Assembly (NCBI GenBank): GCA_013287585.1
Contig: JABDDN010000006.1
Location: 1 to 64,000 of the forward strand
Length of the DNA stretch: 64,000 nt
Reading direction: 5' to 3'
Origin: Nitrososphaerota archaeon
Lineage (GTDB): Archaea; Thermoproteota; Nitrososphaeria; Nitrososphaerales; Nitrosopumilaceae
Numbering within the stretch: position 1 is the stretch's first letter; the number at the start of each line of letters is the position of its first letter. Of the stretch, positions 24,771 through 31,320 are shown in pieces. The notes under the pieces were generated by a model. The model worked only from the letters and a program-made list of their open reading frames with translations, had not been told where the DNA came from and did not search any database. Both the position numbers and the translations under genes were made by a program.

Positions 24771-25561
24771 TCAATTAGAGAATAAACACGGTATAGTTTT
24801 CCAGTTTCTCTGTTATGATAATTCCACTGGGCTCCATGCCACTCGACTTCTTTGAATGATTGCTTTAATGATGGATGTAATTTATCGTAAACATCTTCTC
24901 CAATTAGAATTTGATTTGGTCTGGCAAGAGCTGTTATCTTTGCGGCAATACTCATTGCAGGACCAAGTATGTCTACATGTGATCTTGTCTGGTCTGATCC
25001 ATATCTGACTATGGTATTTTCTCCAAAGTCCATGCCAATTTTTGCACGGATCTCCGGATAATCATATTCGCTAAGAATTGGATTTATTCCTCTTTCTATT
25101 ACATCAATCATGGTTCTTGCGCAGTTGACAGCGCTATCAGCTATCAAAAGTGGGCTGTCCTCTGTTACAAAATATCCTATTACTGCATCCCCCACATATT
25201 TTAAAACATAACCATCATGATGTTTGATAACATATCTCATTTCCTGGGAAAATGAACTTAAGATAATCGCCAGTTTCTCTGCAGGCAACTGTAGTGTCAT
25301 CTCTGTAGATCCTACAATGTCTACAAAGACTACGATCATGTGCAGTTTCATATCTACATGTGATCGCAAAAATTGGTCAGACTCGTCTATGGAATAATCA
25401 TATTCGTAACCTTTCTTTAGTGAACTCCATACTCTTTTTTGAGTCTGCTTGATTAACGATTCAGTATCTAGGGCGTCAGATTTACCTGCGCCTAACATCA
25501 TGTCTACTATGTTGTTAGTAGATATTGGCTCTGATTTTTCTTCAACTGGGCCCCCGCTCAA
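24767..25561 (-). CDS. Class III nucleotidyl cyclase-domain protein
   Basis: A 264-aa protein. A 70-residue N-terminal region precedes a class III cyclase domain. The two metal aspartates are seen in VVFVDIVGSTEM and KYVGDAVIGYF (also the KxxGD lysine). In HVDILGPAMSIAAKI the base-recognition Asp is kept, but the transition-state Asn is Ser and the Arg is Lys, so activity is uncertain. The start is TTG at 25561. The zinc-ribbon gene 15 nt upstream is probably co-transcribed. Confidence 0.82.
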   Translation of the reverse strand: MSGGPVEEKSEPISTNNIVDMMLGAGKSDALDTESLIKQTQKRVWSSLKKGYEYDYSIDESDQFLRSHVDMKLHMIVVFVDIVGSTEMTLQLPAEKLAIILSSFSQEMRYVIKHHDGYVLKYVGDAVIGYFVTEDSPLLIADSAVNCARTMIDVIERGINPILSEYDYPEIRAKIGMDFGENTIVRYGSDQTRSHVDILGPAMSIAAKITALARPNQILIGEDVYDKLHPSLKQSFKEVEWHGAQWNYHNRETGKLYRVYSLID

Positions 25562-25576
25562 GATTTACTGCCTCTT

Positions 25577-25708
25577 TTATTCAAGGGGGAAATTCACTCC
25601 ACAAACTGGACATTGTCCACGGTGACCTTTGTATTTAATATCAAAATATTGGACAATCTCTACATTACAGTTCCAGCAAATTATCTTCTTAAAAGACGTC
25701 TTAGGCAT
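25577..25708 (-). CDS. Small zinc-ribbon protein (43 aa) upstream of the cyclase gene
   Basis: A 43-aa protein with ATG at 25706-25708. CWNC at residues 11-14 and CPVC at 33-36 make a classic zinc ribbon, with basic residues between (KYKGHRGQ). It has the same strand as the cyclase-like gene and ends 15 nt before it. Function is unknown. Confidence 0.65.
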   Translation of the reverse strand: MPKTSFKKIICWNCNVEIVQYFDIKYKGHRGQCPVCGVNFPLE

Positions 25709-25796
25709 ACTAGATATGTAAATTTTATACTGTTTGGTATAAAAAGAAACGGAATTTCTTCATATCAAATTTAAGTGAGATTGGGAAGGAAAGACT

Positions 25797-26636
25797 GTGC
25801 AAATTCCTGCTAAATCTCAAGATGAGTTTATCAAATCAATGACTGAAAAAAGTCAGAAAATAAGGTCATTATTTTTGGAACATGTAGTGAATCTTACAAA
25901 AAATGTAGACGTGAAAGTTATGCTAGGGGATGGCACTGTCTCTGAACAACATACGTTTGATCCTGCATTAATTAGGCATTTTTATGGTGAGTTATTAAAA
26001 AAACTGTCAGATTGGAGGGCTCAGGACATATCTACTTCAAATGAAAAAGATTTACGACGCATCTTTATTAGATTTGAAGCAAGAGAGGGAAATTATCTTC
26101 TCTCAGGATACATGTCTTTACAATATCATGCATTATTATTTTACAAACTAAACCATAGAGTAATTGAGGTACAAAAGGAGCTTGCTGATATAACTGACAA
26201 GATAAATGAACTGGAAATCAACCTTGCTCCAAAAGGAGATCAAATAATTCAGGAAAAATTAAAAGAATTAGGTTATGAACCAGTAGATCAGCAAAAACTC
26301 TTTGAAATCTTATTCCAAAATGACAATCTTGCCAAAGAAATGATTGAACAGGTATATTCTAATACGGATGAAAACTTTGCACAATTAACAAAGAGACGTT
26401 TGGATTTGTTCAACGAGCTTGATAACATGCTAATTGAGATTTATCACACAGTTCCGGTGATGATTGATGAGATGAAGATGATAGGAGCAGAAGAAGGCTG
26501 TCTGTGCCAATTTGATCTTGAGCATTTAAAGAATGAAACCAAAGAAGGAAATTTTGATCCAGCAAGAATTTCATCGAATATAAAAGAAAAATTGTTGGTA
26601 AAAATGGATGAAGTTTTTAATGCAATAAAAATTTAA
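25797..26636 (+). CDS. Conserved helical protein of unknown function, 279 aa
   Basis: An acidic protein, almost entirely helical. A coiled coil at about residues 122-150 contains VIEVQKELADITDKINELEI, and another helical bundle runs to the end. Two cysteines occur together (GCLCQFDLEHL near residue 240). The start is GTG at 25797. I recognise no catalytic motif. It is probably cytosolic. Confidence 0.65.
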   Translation: MQIPAKSQDEFIKSMTEKSQKIRSLFLEHVVNLTKNVDVKVMLGDGTVSEQHTFDPALIRHFYGELLKKLSDWRAQDISTSNEKDLRRIFIRFEAREGNYLLSGYMSLQYHALLFYKLNHRVIEVQKELADITDKINELEINLAPKGDQIIQEKLKELGYEPVDQQKLFEILFQNDNLAKEMIEQVYSNTDENFAQLTKRRLDLFNELDNMLIEIYHTVPVMIDEMKMIGAEEGCLCQFDLEHLKNETKEGNFDPARISSNIKEKLLVKMDEVFNAIKI

Positions 26637-26679
26637 AAATTGTTTATATTCTAGTTCTTTTTTATAATTTTATAATTTA

Positions 26680-26760
26680 GTCAAGGGGTCTATGGAACTG
26701 GATGCAAGGCATCATCATATGGGGAGTTGACGCCAAGCGACCCCTTGACACAGATCTGTG
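26680..26760. ncRNA. Candidate structured RNA or stem-loop between two genes
   Basis: GTCAAGGGGTC at 26680-26690 pairs perfectly with GACCCCTTGAC at 26739-26749. Inside lies the small hairpin GATGC-AAG-GCATC. ACA follows the outer stem directly, as in archaeal H/ACA guides, and overlaps a 12-nt palindrome (CACAGATCTGTG, 26749-26760). An 11-bp GC-rich stem is notable in AT-rich DNA. The strand and class are not settled, and no clear guide pocket or kink-turn is seen. Confidence 0.4.
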
Positions 26761-26924
26761 AGATCCGTAGAATAGTATTTAGCCTTTTCCAGATCGATGT
26801 AATTTTTATTCAAACAAGACATCTTTGTGCATTTTTTATGTTAATTTTTCATTAAAATCAAAAATACATGTGCTCTTTAGCGAACAACGTTTAGCAAGAA
26901 ACCAAATATACAGTAAGAGATCTG

Positions 26925-28142
26925 TTGAATTTGTTGAATCTTACTTTTGATGACATACTAAAATCGCAAAAAATCCAAGGTAGTGTAATACGTAAAACTC
27001 CAATGGAAATGTCTGCCACATTTAGCCAGATTACAGGCTCTCAAGTTTATCTCAAATCAGAATGCCTACAAAAAACTGGCTCGTTTAAGGTAAGAGGCGC
27101 ATATGCAAAAATTGCTACTTTGTCAAAAGATGAAAAGAGAAAAGGAGTAATTGCCGCATCTGCAGGAAACCATGCGCAAGGAGTTGCGTTTGCATCTGCA
27201 CTGGAAAAAATTCCATGTACCATAGTAATGCCTATTACTGCATCTCCAGCTAAAGTTGCTGCAACAAGATCTTATGGTGCAAATGTTGTACTGTCTGGAA
27301 CAATCTATGATGAATCATGGTCCAAAGCATTAGAGTTATCAAAAAAGACAGGAGCTCAGATAATCCATGCGTTTGATGATGAAAAAGTTATAGCTGCACA
27401 AGGAGTGATTGGATTAGAAATTTTACAAGCATTGCCAGACGTTGATGAAATTTATCTTCCAATAGGCGGTGGAGGATTGGCAGCAGGTGTTTTAAAGGCG
27501 GTCAAGACAAAAAAACCCAAAGTAAAAATAATTGGAGTCCAGTCTACCGCATTTCCTGCCATGAAAAAATCTGTTGACTCTGGTAAGCTTGAATCAGTAA
27601 GAGGACAAATGACAATAGCTGATGGAATCTCTGTGAAAAAACCTGGCGAGTTTACATTTAAGATAATAAATGAATTAATTGATGATATAGTTCTTGTAGA
27701 TGATTCTCAGATTGTAAAGGCCATGTTTCTTTTGATGGAGAGAACAAAGATGGTAGTGGAACCTGCAGGTGCAGTAAGTCTAGCTTATTTGCTTGACAAA
27801 AAACCATCTAAAGGAAAGAAGGTAGTACCAATACTTTCCGGTGGAAACGTTGACATGTATTTGCTAGGACAGATTGTGGCCAAGGGACTTACAGAAATGG
27901 GAAGAATGGTGAAAATATTCATCGTACTAACAGACAAACCAGGTGCACTCAAAGAGGTAGTTGATGTAATTTCTGCACTAAGTGTGAACATAGTAGAAGT
28001 GGTACATGATAGATTGAGTACAAGCATCCCAGCAGGTACTGCAGGTGTGACTTTGAGCCTGGAGACTGAGAATGAAAAACACGCTCAAAAATTGATAAAC
28101 TATCTAAAGGAAAAAAATATCCAGTTTAAGATAATGACGTAG
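26925..28142 (+). CDS. ilvA: Threonine ammonia-lyase with C-terminal ACT domain
   Basis: A 405-aa PLP enzyme converting threonine to 2-oxobutanoate. The Schiff-base lysine is in KTGSFKVRGAY, the phosphate loop is PIGGGGLAAG, and SGGNVD is near the end of the core. Residues 325-405 are an ACT domain (VKIFIVLTDKPGALKEVVDV) for allosteric control. Length fits the TdcB/biosynthetic group. The start is TTG at 26925. A serine dehydratase side activity is possible. Confidence 0.92.
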   Translation: MNLLNLTFDDILKSQKIQGSVIRKTPMEMSATFSQITGSQVYLKSECLQKTGSFKVRGAYAKIATLSKDEKRKGVIAASAGNHAQGVAFASALEKIPCTIVMPITASPAKVAATRSYGANVVLSGTIYDESWSKALELSKKTGAQIIHAFDDEKVIAAQGVIGLEILQALPDVDEIYLPIGGGGLAAGVLKAVKTKKPKVKIIGVQSTAFPAMKKSVDSGKLESVRGQMTIADGISVKKPGEFTFKIINELIDDIVLVDDSQIVKAMFLLMERTKMVVEPAGAVSLAYLLDKKPSKGKKVVPILSGGNVDMYLLGQIVAKGLTEMGRMVKIFIVLTDKPGALKEVVDVISALSVNIVEVVHDRLSTSIPAGTAGVTLSLETENEKHAQKLINYLKEKNIQFKIMT

Positions 28143-28149
28143 TGTGACT

Positions 28150-28191
28150 GTTTCCTACATTGGAAATAACCAAATTCGTTTCCTACATTGG
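28150..28191. promoter_or_regulatory. Two 14-nt direct repeats, likely operator
   Basis: GTTTCCTACATTGG occurs at 28150-28163 and again at 28178-28191. The first copy is also an inverted repeat (TTTCC-TACATT-GGAAA). It lies just upstream of a winged-helix reading frame, as an autoregulatory operator would. Confidence 0.55.
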
Positions 28192-28201
28192 TAATAGTTA
28201 A

Positions 28202-28537
28202 ATTTACAGAGTACATCTAATATGTACGAGAAATATAGAACATTATTCATTAGATAATACTAAAAAATCTAGAAAAGATAGACGAAGCAAACTAGAACTT
28301 TATTATGACATTCTAAATGCTATCACAAAAGAATCACAATATGGTGAAGTCAAACCAACTAGGATTCAATTTGCCTCTAATACATCTTATGATAAATTAA
28401 CAACATATTTTGATGAATTAGAAAAAAAACACATGCTTGTCAAATCTACGTTGACGATAACTGAAAAAGGACAAAATTTTTTGAAAGAATATCACAAGAT
28501 TGATGAGTTTATACGAGAAATAGGACTTGATTTCTAA
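28202..28537 (+). CDS. Winged-helix protein lacking a standard start codon
   Basis: An open frame of 111 codons. From about 28226 it encodes TRNIEHYSLDNTKKSRKDRR, then a winged helix (LELYYDILNAITKES, ASNTSYDKLTTYFDELEKKH, LTITEKGQNFLKEY). It resembles small archaeal HTH_45-type regulators. No ATG, GTG or TTG lies in frame before the domain; the ATG at 28222 is in another frame. Either a rare start is used, or a one-base change has broken the gene. Coordinates give the whole open frame after the last stop. Confidence 0.55.
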   Translation: MYRVHLICTRNIEHYSLDNTKKSRKDRRSKLELYYDILNAITKESQYGEVKPTRIQFASNTSYDKLTTYFDELEKKHMLVKSTLTITEKGQNFLKEYHKIDEFIREIGLDF

Positions 28538-28773
28538 TAAAGATAAACAAAATAATTTATTTCATCCATTTTATCAAGCAGATGTAGGTTTGACAAGAAC
28601 ACCTAAGGAGCTGGTCTAGACATAAGGCATCAGTAAGGGATTTTAGTAGAACTGCATGAAGAAAAGATTTGGATTGAAAGTGAGGTAAATAAAAGATGGT
28701 TGTCGATTTTGCTATTGCTGATTATATCCAAAAATTAGATTTTGTCTTAAACTGAAACTATAGTTAGTTATTG

Positions 28774-29178
28774 CTAATTGATGTATTGTGCTATTCTATC
28801 AATTATTTCTCTCTTCTTTACTGGTTTCATTACAACTGTTTTTGCACCTAATTTCTTGAGTGTACTGGCATCCTGATTGGGTGGTATGTTGGCAGTGACT
28901 ACAACAATTTTGGCATTAGACGCATTCGGTTCTTTTTTTATTTTCTTGATCAACACTATTCCATCTGCTAACAGTTTGATCTGCTGGGCTTCACGAGTTT
29001 TGTGGGTGTCTTCTACCGAAGTATCAAGCAAGACTAGCTCAAATTTGCTCTTCTTTATATGTTCTAATGCCTTCTCATCTTCATACGTAATGGCGCAATT
29101 ATGTCCTACAGAATCGATGATGGTTTTATACATATCTCCAATGTCTTTCTGATAATCAACAACTAATACATTGCCCAT
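28774..29178 (-). CDS. Divergent response regulator with a 17-residue inserted motif
   Basis: A 134-aa receiver. Asp52 (VLLDTSVED) is the acceptor, MKPVKK holds the conserved Lys and VVVTAN the Thr. The usual acidic pair is Asp8-Tyr9, with one acid missing. After Asp52, residues 57-73 (DTHKTREAQQIKLLADG) form an insert not typical of receivers. The insert nearly equals the N terminus of the metalloprotease fusion at 20063, also in DNA. It stands alone, divergent from the next island. Confidence 0.85.
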   Translation of the reverse strand: MGNVLVVDYQKDIGDMYKTIIDSVGHNCAITYEDEKALEHIKKSKFELVLLDTSVEDTHKTREAQQIKLLADGIVLIKKIKKEPNASNAKIVVVTANIPPNQDASTLKKLGAKTVVMKPVKKREIIDRIAQYIN

Positions 29179-29302
29179 TACATGTCATACGAATCTAGAA
29201 TTATAATGAATGACTCATTAGTAGTGAGTATTGGGAGCGATTACTACAAGAACTTATATGCAATGCACAGACCTTATAAATTAAAAATACAATTAATTCT
29301 TA

Positions 29303-29683
29303 ATGATAACTTCAAACAACAAAAATGAATTAAAACTAACAACTGCAATAGTTGTAGACGATGATCATGATTTAGTAGACGTTTTCTGTGAGTATTTAGA
29401 ACTAAAGAACATTCATGTTTTAAGCAGAGGCTACAATGGCAAAGATGCAGTAGAACTGTATCAGAGGTTTAGACCAGATGTTGTCTTTTTGGATGTAATG
29501 ATGCCAGAATATACAGGATTTTATGCACTTGAAAAGATCAAACAAATTAATCCAGATGCCAAGATAATAATGACAACCGCTGATCAGACAGAAGAAACAG
29601 AAAACAAACTTGTTGAATTAGATGCATCATATGTTGCCTACAAACCTATTGCATTAGATAGTATGAAAATATTTGGAGCCTAA
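29303..29683 (+). CDS. Response regulator receiver, C-terminally short
   Basis: A 126-aa receiver (acidic DDD at 19-21, acceptor Asp64 in VVFLDVMMPEYTG, Lys in AYKPIAL). It ends at KIFGA, where the neighbouring paralogue continues through another 30 residues that include the last helix. It is similar along its length to the receiver at 29689 (DVFCEYLEL, VVFLDVMM, YALE), so they are tandem duplicates. The TATA-like TTATAAATTAA lies about 30 nt upstream. Confidence 0.88.
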   Translation: MITSNNKNELKLTTAIVVDDDHDLVDVFCEYLELKNIHVLSRGYNGKDAVELYQRFRPDVVFLDVMMPEYTGFYALEKIKQINPDAKIIMTTADQTEETENKLVELDASYVAYKPIALDSMKIFGA

Positions 29684-29688
29684 ATAAA

Positions 29689-30129
29689 ATGATCATCAAT
29701 GACAAAAATGAATCAATAACTGCGATAGTTGTTGACGATGACATTGATACACTAGATGTCTTCTGCGAATATCTTGAACTTTCCAAATTTAGAATTGTAG
29801 GTAAAGCACATAACGGCGAAAAAGTAGCAGAATTATATTCAACCTTCAAGCCAGATGTAGTTTTTCTTGATGTGATGATGAATAACTATGATGGCATATA
29901 TGCACTAGAGCAAATAAGGAAAGTAAATCCTGATGCTGTAGTGATAATGGTCACAGCAGATCTTACAAAAGAAACAGCCAAGAATCTAGAACGTTTACAC
30001 GCATCATCTATAATTTACAAGCCATTTGATATAAAAAACGTAATAAGTACTGTAGAGAACATTATTGGCAAACAGAGACACAATAACTCTATTTCCAAAC
30101 AATCAAGCCAAGTGGTGTGTCAGATATGA
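29689..30129 (+). CDS. Response regulator receiver, paralogue of the preceding gene
   Basis: A 146-aa receiver, no output domain. The acidic residues are Asp16-18, the acceptor is Asp61 (VVFLDVMMNNYDG), the Thr is in MVTADLT and the Lys in IYKPFDI. It keeps the C-terminal helix (VISTVENIIGKQ) absent from its neighbour. The gap to the previous gene is 5 nt, and its end overlaps the next gene. It is part of an operon to 33442. Confidence 0.92.
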   Translation: MIINDKNESITAIVVDDDIDTLDVFCEYLELSKFRIVGKAHNGEKVAELYSTFKPDVVFLDVMMNNYDGIYALEQIRKVNPDAVVIMVTADLTKETAKNLERLHASSIIYKPFDIKNVISTVENIIGKQRHNNSISKQSSQVVCQI

Positions 30130-30308
30130 TGAGTATGGAAAATCATGTAGAGCAAATCAGAGAACATAACTATCTTCTTCAAACGTGCGAACATTGCAAA
30201 AAGGAATTACGATTATCAGAAGGAGATATAATTTTTGATAACAAATGGTATCATAAAGATTGTTTTAATGACATGAATAAAGACTCAAAGATTTCAGGAG
30301 ATACATAA
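30126..30308 (+). CDS. LIM-like small zinc-binding protein
   Basis: A protein of about 60 aa. TCEHCKKELRLSEGDIIF, then WYHKDCF, give C-x2-C-x(17)-H-x2-C, the pattern of half a LIM finger. I prefer the ATG at 30126, which overlaps the preceding stop; a GTG at 30117 is a longer option. It sits between a receiver and a kinase and ends 1 nt before the kinase start, so it may bind or scaffold them. Confidence 0.7.
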   Translation: MMSMENHVEQIREHNYLLQTCEHCKKELRLSEGDIIFDNKWYHKDCFNDMNKDSKISGDT

Positions 30309-30309
30309 A

Positions 30310-31320
30310 ATGACATTGCATATAATTGACACATTACTCCAATTACAATCCAGAAAGATGAATTCAATTTTTTTTATTGTCATGTTAGGCGGTAGCGCTA
30401 CTATTCTAATTTCATTCTATCTTATCAATATTGATAGTCTTGTAAATAATGAATTTCTTCCAATTAAATACAAAGTTATGGGCATTGGTATTTTCATTGT
30501 TATAGTTCATATTTTACTTACATTCGTCATTAGAATTATTTTTAGCAAATTACAGCATGCAAAAGCTGTAATTAATCAACAAAATGAAGAACTAAGAAAA
30601 ACTGATAAGGAAAAATCCGAGTTTATTGCGATGGTAACACATGACCTGAGAACTCCCATCGTACCTATCGCATCTTATTCCCAAATGCTCATACAAGAAC
30701 GATTTGGCGAATTAAATGATAGACAAAAGGAAAAGCTAAAAGTAATAATCTCTAGCACTGAAAGCCTACAAAATTTAGTATCTGATATACACGATCTGCA
30801 CAAAGCTGACTTGAATAAATTAAAGTTTAATTTAGAACCTACTGATGTAAACGAAATCATACGGCAATCAATAGCCACCGTTTTACCTCTTGCAAACAGA
30901 CGCGGAGTTATTTTCGAGGATCTGACAACTCCTAGTCTGGAAATTAACGTTGATAAACAACGAATGATCCAAGTCGTAACAAATTTAATTAAAAATGCTA
31001 TAGATTTTGTTCCATTTGAAGATGGAGTAATAAGAATAGAATATCAATTACAAGATAACAACATGATTCTTTCCATAGTAGATAATGGGATAGGAATTCC
31101 AAAAGACAAAATCAATAATTTGTTCAACCGTTTCTATCAATCAGACTCGTCTAATAATGGTGGGCGAAGCAGCAGCGGATTGGGCTTGTATATCTGTAAA
31201 GTCATCGTTGAACAGCATGGTGGTAAGATCTGGGCAGAAAGCGAGTTTGGAAAAGGAACTTTGATGAAAATTAGTTTGCCAATAATATCTAGAAAAATGG
31301 ATTTAATAATAAATGAATAA
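30310..31320 (+). CDS. Membrane sensor histidine kinase, short two-helix sensor
   Basis: A 336-aa kinase. Two membrane helices (about 18-40 and 55-78) enclose a short external loop. HisKA has His111 (MVTHDLRTPIVPI). The ATPase has an N box (VVTNLIKNAIDF), G1 (SIVDNGIGI) and G2 (SSGLGLYICKVIV). The short loop suggests sensing within the membrane or through partners. Its 3' end overlaps the next kinase by 8 nt. It probably phosphorylates the receivers upstream. Confidence 0.92.
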   Translation: MTLHIIDTLLQLQSRKMNSIFFIVMLGGSATILISFYLINIDSLVNNEFLPIKYKVMGIGIFIVIVHILLTFVIRIIFSKLQHAKAVINQQNEELRKTDKEKSEFIAMVTHDLRTPIVPIASYSQMLIQERFGELNDRQKEKLKVIISSTESLQNLVSDIHDLHKADLNKLKFNLEPTDVNEIIRQSIATVLPLANRRGVIFEDLTTPSLEINVDKQRMIQVVTNLIKNAIDFVPFEDGVIRIEYQLQDNNMILSIVDNGIGIPKDKINNLFNRFYQSDSSNNGGRSSSGLGLYICKVIVEQHGGKIWAESEFGKGTLMKISLPIISRKMDLIINE

